Source: Ptiloglossa arizonensis
Lineage: Eukaryota > Arthropoda > Insecta > Hymenoptera > Colletidae
Assembly (NCBI RefSeq): GCF_051014685.1
Contig: NW_027479287.1
Coordinates: forward strand, 99,598-163,597
Direction: 5' to 3'
DNA length: 64,000 nucleotides
Shown here: in pieces, positions 36,001-48,252 of the stretch
How positions within the stretch are numbered: position 1 is the first letter of the stretch
Layout of the letters: every line of letters starts with the position of its first letter
The notes under the pieces: model-generated
Databases searched by the model: none
Seen by the model: only the letters and a program-made list of their open reading frames with translations
What the model was told of the DNA's origin: nothing
Program-made: the position numbers and the translations under genes

Positions 36001-39000
36001 AAGAAACGCTTGAGAAACTCGAAATTTTCGCAGTTCTGATGCTCGAAACGAATAACTGGAACGGCTTAGGGGAAAACTACACCTACCGTTGTAATCGGGC
36101 GAGTTTCTACTTTCAGATGCAACAGAAATTTTGCGGATTGGTCAATCCGTTCGCGAGATATGGCAGTTTGGAGGTAAGAAACGCTTGAGAAACTCAAAAT
36201 TTTCGCAGTTCTGATGATCGAAACGAATAACTGGAACGGCCTAGGGGAAAACTACACATACCGTTGTAATCGGGCGAGTTTCTACTTTCAGATGCAACAG
36301 AAATTTTGCGGATTGGTCGATCCGTTCGCAAGATGCGGCAGTTTGGAAGTAAGAAACGCTTGAGAAACTCAAAATTTTCGCAGTTCTGATGATCGAAACG
36401 AATAACTAGAACGGCTTAGGGGAAAACTACACCTACCGTTGTAATCGGGCGAGTTTCTACTTTCAGATGCAACAGAAATTTTGCGGATTGGTCAATCCGT
36501 TCGCGAGATATGGCAGTTTGGAGGTAAGAAACGCTTGAGAAACTCAAAATTTTCGCAGTTCTGATGCTTTAAACGAATAACTAGAACCGCCTAGGGGAAA
36601 AGTGCGCATACCGTTGTAATCGGGCGAGTTTCTACTTTCAGATGCAACAGAAATTTTGCGGATCGGTCAATCCGTTCGCGAGATATGGCAGTTTGGATGT
36701 AAGAAACACTTGAGAAACTCGAAATTTGCGCAGTTCTGATGCTTGAAACGAATAACTAGAACGGCCTAGGGGAAAAGTGGGCATACCGTTGTAATCGGGC
36801 GAGTTTCTACTTTCAGATGCAACAGAAATTTTGCGGATCGGTCAATCCGTTCGCGAGATATGGCAGTTTGGATGTAAGAAACGCTTGAGAAGCTCGAAAT
36901 TTTCGCAGTTCTGATGCTCGAAACGAATAACTGGAACGGCCTAGGGGAAAACTACACATACCGTTGTAATCGGGCGAGCCTCTACTTTCAGATGCAACAG
37001 AAATTTTGCGGATTGTTTCAATCCGTTCGCGAGATATGGCAGTTTGGAGGTAAGAAACGCTTGGGAAACTCAAAATTTTCGCAGCTCTGATGCTAGAAAC
37101 GAGTAACTAGAACGGCCTAGGGGAAAAGTGCGCATACCGTTGTAATCGGGCGAGTTTCTACTTTCAGAAGCAACAGAAATTTTGCGGATTGGTCAATCCG
37201 TTCGCGAGATATGGCAGTTTGGAGGTAAGAAACGCTTGAGAAACTCAAAATTTTCGCAGTTCTGATGCTCGAAACGAATAACTAGAACGGCCTAGGAGAA
37301 AAGTGCGCATACAGTTGTAATCGGGCGAGTTTCTACTTTTAGAAGCAACAGAAATTTTGCGGATTGATCAATCCGTTCGCGAGATATGGCAGTTTGGAAA
37401 TAAGAAACGCTTGAGAAACTCAAAATTTTCGCAGTTCTGATGCTAGAAACGAGTAACTAGAACGGCGTAGGGGAAAAGTGCGCATACCGTTGTAATCGGG
37501 CGAGTTTCTACTTTCAGATGCAACAGAAATTTTGCGGATCGGTCAATTCGTTCGCGAGATATGGCAGTTTGGATGCAAGAAACGCTTGAGAAACTCGAAA
37601 TTTTCGCAGTTCTGATGCTCGAAACGAATAACTGGAACGGCCTAGGGGAAAACTACACATACCGTTGTAATCGGGCGAGTCTCTACTTTCAGATGCAACA
37701 GAAATTTTGCGGATTGGTCAATCCGTTCGCGAGATATGGCCGTTTGTATGTAAGAAACGCTTGAGAAACTCAAAATTTTCGCAGTTCTGATGCTCGAAAC
37801 GAATAACTAGAACGGCCCAGGGGAAAAGTGCGCATACCGTTGTAATCGGGCGAGTTTCTACTTTCAGAAGCAACAGAAATTTTGCGGATTGATCAATCCG
37901 TTCGCGAGATATGGCAGTTTGGAAATAAGAAACGCTTGAGAAACTCAAAATTTTCGCAGTTCTGATGCTAGAAACGAGTAACTAGAACGGCGTAGGGGAA
38001 AAGTGCGCATACCGTTGTAATCGGGCGAGTTTCTACTTTCAGATGCAACAGAAATTTTGCGGATCGGTCAATCCGTTCGCGAGATATGGCAGTTTGGATG
38101 CAAGAAACGCTTGAGAAACTCGAAATTTTCGCAGTTCTGATGCTCGAAACGAATAACTGGAACGGCCTAGGGGAAAACTACACCTACCGTTGTAATCGGG
38201 CGAGTCTCTACTTTCAGATGCAACAGAAATTTTGCGGATTGGTCAATCCGTTCGCGAGATATGGCCGTTTGTATGTAAGAAACGCTTGAGAAACTCAAAA
38301 TTTTCGCAGTTCTGATGCTCGAAACGAATAACTAGAACGGCCTAGGGGAGAAGTACGCATACCGTTGTAATCGGGCGAGTTTCTACTTTCAGATGCAACA
38401 GAAATTTTGCGGATTGGTCAATCCGTTCGCGAGATATGGCAGTTTGGAGGTAAGAAGCGCTTGAGAAACTCAAAATTTTCGCAGTTCTGATGCTCGAAAC
38501 GAATAACTAGAACGGCCTAGGCGAAAAGTGCGCATACCGTTGTAATCGGGCGAGTTTCTACTTTCAGAAGCAACAGAAATTTTGCGGATTGATCAATCCG
38601 TTCGCGAGATATGGCAGTTTGGAAATAAGAAACGCTTGAGAAACTCAAAATTTTCGCAGTTCTGATGCTCGAAACGAGTAACTAGAACGGCCTAGGGGAA
38701 AAGTACGCATACCGTTGTAATCGGGCGAGTTTCTACTTTCACAAGCAACAGAAATTTTACGGATTGGTCAATCCGTTCGCGAGATATGGCCGTTTGTATG
38801 TAAGAAACGCTTGAGAAACTCAAAATTTTCGCAGTTCTGATGCTCGAAACGAATAACTAGAACGGCCTAGTGGAAAAGTCCGCATACCGTTGTAATCGGG
38901 CGAGTTTCTACTTTCAGAAGCAACAGAAATTTTGCGGATTGGTCAATCCGTTCGCGAGATATGGCAGTTTGAAGGTAAGAAACGCTTGAGAAACTCAAAA

Positions 39001-39496
39001 TTTTCGCAGTTCTGATGCTCGAAACGAATAACTAGAACGGCCTAGGGGAAAAGTCCGCATACCGTTGTAATCGGGCGAGTTTCTACTTTCAGAAGCAACA
39101 GAAATTTTGCGGATTGGTCAATCCGTTCGCGAGATATGGCAGTTTGGATGTAAGAAACGCTTGAGAAACTCAAAATGTTCGCAGTTCTGATGCTCGAAAT
39201 GAATAACTAGAACGGCCTAGGGGAGAAGTACGCATACCGTTGTAATCGGGCGAGTTTCTACTTTCAGATGCAACAGAAATTTTGCGGATCGGTCAATCCG
39301 TTCGCGAGATATGGCAGTTTGGATGCAAGAAACGCTTGAGAAACTCGAAATTTTCGCAGTTCTGATGCTCGAAACGAATAACTGGAACGGCTTAGGGGAA
39401 AACTACACCTACCGTTGTAATCGGGCGAGTTTCTACTTTCAGATGCAACAGAAATTTTGCGGATTGGTCAATCCGTTCGCGAGATATGGCAGTTTG
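30085..39496 (+). repeat. Region G3: mosaic of the same monomers with variable unit lengths
   Basis: A third 11-mer copy begins at 30085 but has lost one monomer through a hybrid at 30394-30410. Further marker spacings are 5077 and 1401 bp (30085, 35162, 36563). A monomer series with GGCCGTTTGTATG and GGCCCAGGGG appears at about 32.6-33.2 and 37.7-38.3 kb. CACAAGCAAC and CTAGTGGAAAAGTCC monomers appear near 33.66-33.8 and 38.74-38.9 kb, about 5.08 kb apart. The part from 34423 onward is the left member of the large duplication with 51582 onward. Confidence 0.8.
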
Positions 39497-42400
39497 GAGG
39501 TAAGAAACGCTTGAGAAACTCAAAATTTTCGCAGTTCTGATGCTAGAAACGAGTAACTAGAACGGCGTAGGGGAAAAGTGCGCATACCGTTGTAATCGGG
39601 CGAGTTTCTACTTTCAGATGCAACAGAAATTTTGCGGATCGGTCAATCCGTTCGCGAAATATGGCAGTTTGGGTGCAAGAAACGCTTGAGAAACTCGAAA
39701 TTTTCGCAGTTCTGATGCTCGAAACGAATAACTGGAACGGCTTAGGGGAAAACTACACCTACCGTTGTAATCGGGCGAGTTTCTACTTTCAGATGCAACA
39801 GAAACTTTGCGGATTGGTCAATCCGTTCGCGAGATATGGCAGTTTGGAGGTAAGAAACGCTTGAGAAACTCAAAATTTTCGCAGTTCTGATGATCGAAAC
39901 GAATAACTGGAACGGCCTAGGGGAAAACTACACATACCGTTGTAATCGGGCGAACCTCTACTTTCAGATGCAACAGAAATTTTGCGGATTGTTTCAATCC
40001 GTTCGCGAGATATGGCAGTTTGGAGGTAAGAAACGCTTGGGAAACTCAAAATTTTCGCAGCTCTGATGCTAGAAACGAGTAACTAGAACGGCCTAGGGGA
40101 AAAGTGCGCATACCGTTGTAATCGGGCGAGTTTCTACTTTCAGAAGCAACAGAAATTTTGCGGATTGGTCAATCCGTTCGCGAGATATGGCAGTTTGGAA
40201 GTAAGAAACGCTTGAGAAACTCAAAATTTTCGCAGTTCTGATGCTCGAAACGAATAACTAGAACAGCCTAGGCGAAAAGTGCGCATACCGTTGTAATCGG
40301 GCGAGTTTCTACTTTCAGATGCAACAGAAATTTTGCGGATCGGTCAATCCGTTCGCGAGATATGGCAGTTTGGAGGTAAGAAACGCTTGAGAAACTCAAA
40401 ATTTTCGCAGTTCTGATGCTCGAAACGAATAACTGGAACAGCCTAGGGGAAAACTACACATACCGTTTTAATCGGGCGAGTCTCTACTTTCAGATGCAAC
40501 AGAAATTTTGCGGATTGGTCAATCCGTTCGCGAGATATGGCAGTTTGGAGGTAAGAAACGCTTGAGAAACTCAAAATTTTCGCAGTTCTGATGCTACAAA
40601 CGAGTAACTAGAACGGCCTAGGGGAAAAGTACGCATACCGTTGTAATCGGGCGAGTTTCTACTTTCACAAGCAACAGAAATTTTGCGGACTGGTCAATCC
40701 GTTCGCGAGATATGGCAGTTTGGAGATAAGAAACGCTTTAGAAACTCAAAATTTTCGCAGTTCTGATGCTCGAAACGAATAACTAGAACGGCCCAGGGGA
40801 AAAGTGCTCATACCGTTGTAATCGGGCGAGTTTCTACTTTCAAATGCAACAGAAATTTTGCGGATTGGTCAATCCGTTCGCGAGATATGGCCGTTTGTAT
40901 GTAAGAAACGCTTGAGAAACTCAAAATTTTCGCAGTTCTGATGCTCGAAACGAATAACTAGAACGGCCTAGGGGAGAAGTACGCATACCGCTGTAATCGG
41001 GCGAGTTTCTACTTTCAGATGCAACAGAAATTTTGCGGATTGGTCAATCCGTTCGCGAGATATGGCAGTTTGGAGGTAAGAAACGCTTGAGAAACTCAAA
41101 ATTTTCGCAGTTCTGATGCTTTAAACGAATAACTAGAACCGCCTAGGGGAAAAGTGCGCATACCGTTGTAATCGGGCGAGTTTCTACTTTCAGATGCAAC
41201 AGAAATTTTGCGGATCGGTCAATCCGTTCGCGAGATATGGCAGTTTGGATGTAAGAAACGCTTGAGAAACTCGAAATTTGCGCAGTTCTGATGCTTGAAA
41301 CGAAAAACTAGAACAGCCTAGGGGAAAAGTGGGCATACCGATGTAATCGGGCGAGTTTCTACTTTCAGATGCAACAGAAATTTTGCGGATCGGTCAATCC
41401 GTTCGCGAGATATGGCAGTTTGGATGTAAGAAACGCTTGAGAAACTCGAAATTTTCGCAGTTCTGATGCTCGAAACGAATAACTGGAACGGCCTAGGGGA
41501 AAACTACATATACCGTTGTAATCGGGCGAGCCTCTACTTTCAGATGCAACAGAAATTTTGCGGATTGTTTCAATCCGTTCGCGAGATATGGCAGTTTGGA
41601 GGTAAGAAACGCTTGGGAAACTCAAAATTTTCGCAGCTCTGATGCTAGAAACGAGTAACTAGAACGGCGTAGGGGAAAAGTGCGCATACCGTTGTAATCG
41701 GGCGAGTTTCTACTTTCAGATGCAACAGAAATTTTGCGGATCGGTCAATCCGTTCGCGAGATATGGCAGTTTGGATGCAAGAAACGCTTGAGAAACTCGA
41801 AATTTTCGCAGTTCTGATGCTCGAAACGAATAACTAGAACGGCTTAGGGGAAAACTACACCTACCGTTGTAATCGGGCGAGTTTCTACTTTCAGATATAA
41901 CAGAAATTTTGCGGATTGGTCAATCCGTTCGCGAGATATGGCAGTTTGGAGGTAAGAAACGCTTGAGAAACTCAAAATTTTCGCAGTTCTGATGCTTTAA
42001 ACGAATAACTAGAACCGCCTAGGGGAAAAGTGCGCATACCGTTGTAATCGGGCGAGTTTCTACTTTCAGATGCAACAGAAATTTTGCGGATCGGTCAATC
42101 CGTTCGCGAGATATGGCAGTTTGGATGTAAGAAACGCTTGAGAAACTCGAAATTTGCGCAGTTCTGATGCTTGAAACGAATAACTAGAACGGCCTAGGAG
42201 AAAAGTGGGCATACCGTTGTAATCGGGCGAGTTTCTACTTTCAGATGCAACAGAAATTTTGCGGATCGGTCAATCCGTTCGCGAGATATGGCAGTTTGGA
42301 TGTAAGAAACGCTTGAGAAACTCGAAATTTTCGCAGTTCTGATGCTCGAAACGTATGACTGGAACGGCCTAGGGGAAAACTACACATACCGTTGTAATCG

Positions 42401-43868
42401 GGCGAACCTCTACTTTCAGATGCAACAGAAATTTTGCGGATTGTTTCAATCCGTTCGCGAGATATGGCAGTTTGGAGGTAAGAAACGCTTGGGAAACTCA
42501 AAATTTTCGCAGCTCTGATGCTAGAAACGAGTAACTAGAACGGCCTAGGGGAAAAGTGCGCATACCGTTTTAATCGGGCGAGTCTCTACTTTCAGATGCA
42601 ACAGAAATTTTGCGGATTGGTCAATCCGTTCGCGAGATATGGCAGTTTGGAGGTAAGAAACGCTTGAGAAACTCAAAATTTTCGCAGTTCTGATGCTACA
42701 AACGAGTAACTAGAACGGCCTAGGGGAAAAGTACGCATACCGTTGTAATCGGGCGAGTTTCTACTTTCAGATGCAACAGAAATTTTGCGGATTGGTCAAT
42801 CCGTTCGCGAGATATGGCAGTTTGTATGTAAGAAACGCTTGAGAAACTCAAAATTTTCGCAGTTCTGATGCTCGAAACGAATAACTAGAACGGCCTAGGG
42901 GAGAAGTACGCATACCGTTGTAATCGGGCGAGTTTCTACTTTCAGATGCAACAGAAATTTTGCGGATTGGTCAATCCGTTCGCGAGATATGGCAGTTTGG
43001 AGGTAAGAAACGCTTGAGAAACTCAAAATTTTCGCAGTTCTGATGCTCGACATGAATAACTAGTACGGCGTAGGGGAAAAGTGCGCATACCGTTGTAATC
43101 GGGCGAGTTTCTACTTTCAGATGCAACAGACATTTTGCGGATTGATCAATCCGTTCGCGAGATATGGCAGTTTGGAAATAAGAAACGCTTGAGAAACTCA
43201 AAATTTTCGCAGTTCTGATGCTAGAAACGAGTAACTAGAACGGCGTAGGGGAAAAGTGCGCATACCGTTGTAATCGGGCGAGTTTCTACTTTCAGATGCA
43301 ACAGAAATTTTGCGGATCGGTCAATCCGTTCGCGAGATATGGCAGTTTGGATGCAAGAAACGCTTGAGAAACTCGAAATTTTCGCAGTTCTGATGCTCGA
43401 AACGAATAACCGGAACGGCCTAGGGGAAAACTACACATACCGTTGTAATCGGGCGAGTCTCTACTTTCAGATGCAACAGAAATTTTGCGGATTGGTCAAT
43501 CCGTTCGCGAGATATGGCAGTTTGGAGGTAAGAAACGCTTGAGAAACTCAAAATTTTCGCAGTTCTGATGCTCGAAACGAATAACTGGAACAGCCTAGGG
43601 GAAAACTACACATACCGTTTTAATCGGGCGAGTCTCTACTTTCAGATGCAACAGAAATTTTGCGGATTGGTCAATCCGTTCGCGAGATATGGCAGTTTGG
43701 AGGTAAGAAACGCTTGAGAAACTCAAAATTTTCGCAGTTCTGATGCTACAAACGAGTAACTAGAACGGCCTAGGGGAAAAGTACGCATACCGTTGTAATC
43801 GGGCGAGTTTCTACTTTCACAAACAACAGAAATTTTGCGGATTGGTCAATCCGTTCGCGAGATATGGC
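34423..43868 (+). repeat. Large duplicated segment, left copy
   Basis: From 34423 this segment matches 51582 onward at offset 17159. The last upstream difference is G at 34422 against T at 51581. The offset becomes 17334 near 54.9 kb (one monomer added on the right) and 18384 after a six-monomer duplication near 55.7 kb. It then drops to 18034 near 57.6 kb and to 17509 from about 58.1 kb. Monomer order is otherwise preserved through to 43868/61377. It is therefore a block of about 9.4 kb copied within a period of about 17.2-17.5 kb. Confidence 0.88.
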
Positions 43869-43874
43869 CGTTTG
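39497..43874 (+). repeat. 25-monomer unit, tandem copy 1 (4378 bp)
   Basis: Aligns with the next 4378 bp at a constant offset. Rare markers recur exactly: GGGTGCAAG (39670/44048), CAGATATAACAG (about 41.89/46.27 kb), CTCGACATGAATAACTAGTAC (about 43.04/47.42 kb) and CCGATGTAATC. 4378 equals 25 x 175 + 3, the three extra bases being three +1 monomers. I noticed no difference between the copies but did not compare every base by machine. Confidence 0.93.
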
Positions 43875-46800
43875 GAGGTAAGAAACGCTTGAGAAACTCA
43901 AAATTTTCGCAGTTCTGATGCTACAAACGAGTAACTAGAACGGCGTAGGGGAAAAGTGCGCATACCGTTGTAATCGGGCGAGTTTCTACTTTCAGATGCA
44001 ACAGAAATTTTGCGGATCGGTCAATCCGTTCGCGAAATATGGCAGTTTGGGTGCAAGAAACGCTTGAGAAACTCGAAATTTTCGCAGTTCTGATGCTCGA
44101 AACGAATAACTGGAACGGCTTAGGGGAAAACTACACCTACCGTTGTAATCGGGCGAGTTTCTACTTTCAGATGCAACAGAAACTTTGCGGATTGGTCAAT
44201 CCGTTCGCGAGATATGGCAGTTTGGAGGTAAGAAACGCTTGAGAAACTCAAAATTTTCGCAGTTCTGATGATCGAAACGAATAACTGGAACGGCCTAGGG
44301 GAAAACTACACATACCGTTGTAATCGGGCGAACCTCTACTTTCAGATGCAACAGAAATTTTGCGGATTGTTTCAATCCGTTCGCGAGATATGGCAGTTTG
44401 GAGGTAAGAAACGCTTGGGAAACTCAAAATTTTCGCAGCTCTGATGCTAGAAACGAGTAACTAGAACGGCCTAGGGGAAAAGTGCGCATACCGTTGTAAT
44501 CGGGCGAGTTTCTACTTTCAGAAGCAACAGAAATTTTGCGGATTGGTCAATCCGTTCGCGAGATATGGCAGTTTGGAAGTAAGAAACGCTTGAGAAACTC
44601 AAAATTTTCGCAGTTCTGATGCTCGAAACGAATAACTAGAACAGCCTAGGCGAAAAGTGCGCATACCGTTGTAATCGGGCGAGTTTCTACTTTCAGATGC
44701 AACAGAAATTTTGCGGATCGGTCAATCCGTTCGCGAGATATGGCAGTTTGGAGGTAAGAAACGCTTGAGAAACTCAAAATTTTCGCAGTTCTGATGCTCG
44801 AAACGAATAACTGGAACAGCCTAGGGGAAAACTACACATACCGTTTTAATCGGGCGAGTCTCTACTTTCAGATGCAACAGAAATTTTGCGGATTGGTCAA
44901 TCCGTTCGCGAGATATGGCAGTTTGGAGGTAAGAAACGCTTGAGAAACTCAAAATTTTCGCAGTTCTGATGCTACAAACGAGTAACTAGAACGGCCTAGG
45001 GGAAAAGTACGCATACCGTTGTAATCGGGCGAGTTTCTACTTTCACAAGCAACAGAAATTTTGCGGACTGGTCAATCCGTTCGCGAGATATGGCAGTTTG
45101 GAGATAAGAAACGCTTTAGAAACTCAAAATTTTCGCAGTTCTGATGCTCGAAACGAATAACTAGAACGGCCCAGGGGAAAAGTGCTCATACCGTTGTAAT
45201 CGGGCGAGTTTCTACTTTCAAATGCAACAGAAATTTTGCGGATTGGTCAATCCGTTCGCGAGATATGGCCGTTTGTATGTAAGAAACGCTTGAGAAACTC
45301 AAAATTTTCGCAGTTCTGATGCTCGAAACGAATAACTAGAACGGCCTAGGGGAGAAGTACGCATACCGCTGTAATCGGGCGAGTTTCTACTTTCAGATGC
45401 AACAGAAATTTTGCGGATTGGTCAATCCGTTCGCGAGATATGGCAGTTTGGAGGTAAGAAACGCTTGAGAAACTCAAAATTTTCGCAGTTCTGATGCTTT
45501 AAACGAATAACTAGAACCGCCTAGGGGAAAAGTGCGCATACCGTTGTAATCGGGCGAGTTTCTACTTTCAGATGCAACAGAAATTTTGCGGATCGGTCAA
45601 TCCGTTCGCGAGATATGGCAGTTTGGATGTAAGAAACGCTTGAGAAACTCGAAATTTGCGCAGTTCTGATGCTTGAAACGAAAAACTAGAACAGCCTAGG
45701 GGAAAAGTGGGCATACCGATGTAATCGGGCGAGTTTCTACTTTCAGATGCAACAGAAATTTTGCGGATCGGTCAATCCGTTCGCGAGATATGGCAGTTTG
45801 GATGTAAGAAACGCTTGAGAAACTCGAAATTTTCGCAGTTCTGATGCTCGAAACGAATAACTGGAACGGCCTAGGGGAAAACTACATATACCGTTGTAAT
45901 CGGGCGAGCCTCTACTTTCAGATGCAACAGAAATTTTGCGGATTGTTTCAATCCGTTCGCGAGATATGGCAGTTTGGAGGTAAGAAACGCTTGGGAAACT
46001 CAAAATTTTCGCAGCTCTGATGCTAGAAACGAGTAACTAGAACGGCGTAGGGGAAAAGTGCGCATACCGTTGTAATCGGGCGAGTTTCTACTTTCAGATG
46101 CAACAGAAATTTTGCGGATCGGTCAATCCGTTCGCGAGATATGGCAGTTTGGATGCAAGAAACGCTTGAGAAACTCGAAATTTTCGCAGTTCTGATGCTC
46201 GAAACGAATAACTAGAACGGCTTAGGGGAAAACTACACCTACCGTTGTAATCGGGCGAGTTTCTACTTTCAGATATAACAGAAATTTTGCGGATTGGTCA
46301 ATCCGTTCGCGAGATATGGCAGTTTGGAGGTAAGAAACGCTTGAGAAACTCAAAATTTTCGCAGTTCTGATGCTTTAAACGAATAACTAGAACCGCCTAG
46401 GGGAAAAGTGCGCATACCGTTGTAATCGGGCGAGTTTCTACTTTCAGATGCAACAGAAATTTTGCGGATCGGTCAATCCGTTCGCGAGATATGGCAGTTT
46501 GGATGTAAGAAACGCTTGAGAAACTCGAAATTTGCGCAGTTCTGATGCTTGAAACGAATAACTAGAACGGCCTAGGAGAAAAGTGGGCATACCGTTGTAA
46601 TCGGGCGAGTTTCTACTTTCAGATGCAACAGAAATTTTGCGGATCGGTCAATCCGTTCGCGAGATATGGCAGTTTGGATGTAAGAAACGCTTGAGAAACT
46701 CGAAATTTTCGCAGTTCTGATGCTCGAAACGTATGACTGGAACGGCCTAGGGGAAAACTACACATACCGTTGTAATCGGGCGAACCTCTACTTTCAGATG

Positions 46801-48252
46801 CAACAGAAATTTTGCGGATTGTTTCAATCCGTTCGCGAGATATGGCAGTTTGGAGGTAAGAAACGCTTGGGAAACTCAAAATTTTCGCAGCTCTGATGCT
46901 AGAAACGAGTAACTAGAACGGCCTAGGGGAAAAGTGCGCATACCGTTTTAATCGGGCGAGTCTCTACTTTCAGATGCAACAGAAATTTTGCGGATTGGTC
47001 AATCCGTTCGCGAGATATGGCAGTTTGGAGGTAAGAAACGCTTGAGAAACTCAAAATTTTCGCAGTTCTGATGCTACAAACGAGTAACTAGAACGGCCTA
47101 GGGGAAAAGTACGCATACCGTTGTAATCGGGCGAGTTTCTACTTTCAGATGCAACAGAAATTTTGCGGATTGGTCAATCCGTTCGCGAGATATGGCAGTT
47201 TGTATGTAAGAAACGCTTGAGAAACTCAAAATTTTCGCAGTTCTGATGCTCGAAACGAATAACTAGAACGGCCTAGGGGAGAAGTACGCATACCGTTGTA
47301 ATCGGGCGAGTTTCTACTTTCAGATGCAACAGAAATTTTGCGGATTGGTCAATCCGTTCGCGAGATATGGCAGTTTGGAGGTAAGAAACGCTTGAGAAAC
47401 TCAAAATTTTCGCAGTTCTGATGCTCGACATGAATAACTAGTACGGCGTAGGGGAAAAGTGCGCATACCGTTGTAATCGGGCGAGTTTCTACTTTCAGAT
47501 GCAACAGACATTTTGCGGATTGATCAATCCGTTCGCGAGATATGGCAGTTTGGAAATAAGAAACGCTTGAGAAACTCAAAATTTTCGCAGTTCTGATGCT
47601 AGAAACGAGTAACTAGAACGGCGTAGGGGAAAAGTGCGCATACCGTTGTAATCGGGCGAGTTTCTACTTTCAGATGCAACAGAAATTTTGCGGATCGGTC
47701 AATCCGTTCGCGAGATATGGCAGTTTGGATGCAAGAAACGCTTGAGAAACTCGAAATTTTCGCAGTTCTGATGCTCGAAACGAATAACCGGAACGGCCTA
47801 GGGGAAAACTACACATACCGTTGTAATCGGGCGAGTCTCTACTTTCAGATGCAACAGAAATTTTGCGGATTGGTCAATCCGTTCGCGAGATATGGCAGTT
47901 TGGAGGTAAGAAACGCTTGAGAAACTCAAAATTTTCGCAGTTCTGATGCTCGAAACGAATAACTGGAACAGCCTAGGGGAAAACTACACATACCGTTTTA
48001 ATCGGGCGAGTCTCTACTTTCAGATGCAACAGAAATTTTGCGGATTGGTCAATCCGTTCGCGAGATATGGCAGTTTGGAGGTAAGAAACGCTTGAGAAAC
48101 TCAAAATTTTCGCAGTTCTGATGCTACAAACGAGTAACTAGAACGGCCTAGGGGAAAAGTACGCATACCGTTGTAATCGGGCGAGTTTCTACTTTCACAA
48201 ACAACAGAAATTTTGCGGATTGGTCAATCCGTTCGCGAGATATGGCCGTTTG
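43875..48252 (+). repeat. 25-monomer unit, tandem copy 2 (4378 bp)
   Basis: Second copy of the 4378-bp unit. The join between copies is visible at 43861-43878, where GGCCGTTTG is followed by GAGGTAAG. In this array GGCCGTTTG normally precedes TATGTAAG, as at 48239-48258, and GAGGTAAG normally follows GGCAGTTTG, as at 39483. The exchange point therefore lies between 43869 and 43875. The match ends at about 48252, where GTATG replaces GGAGG. Confidence 0.93.
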
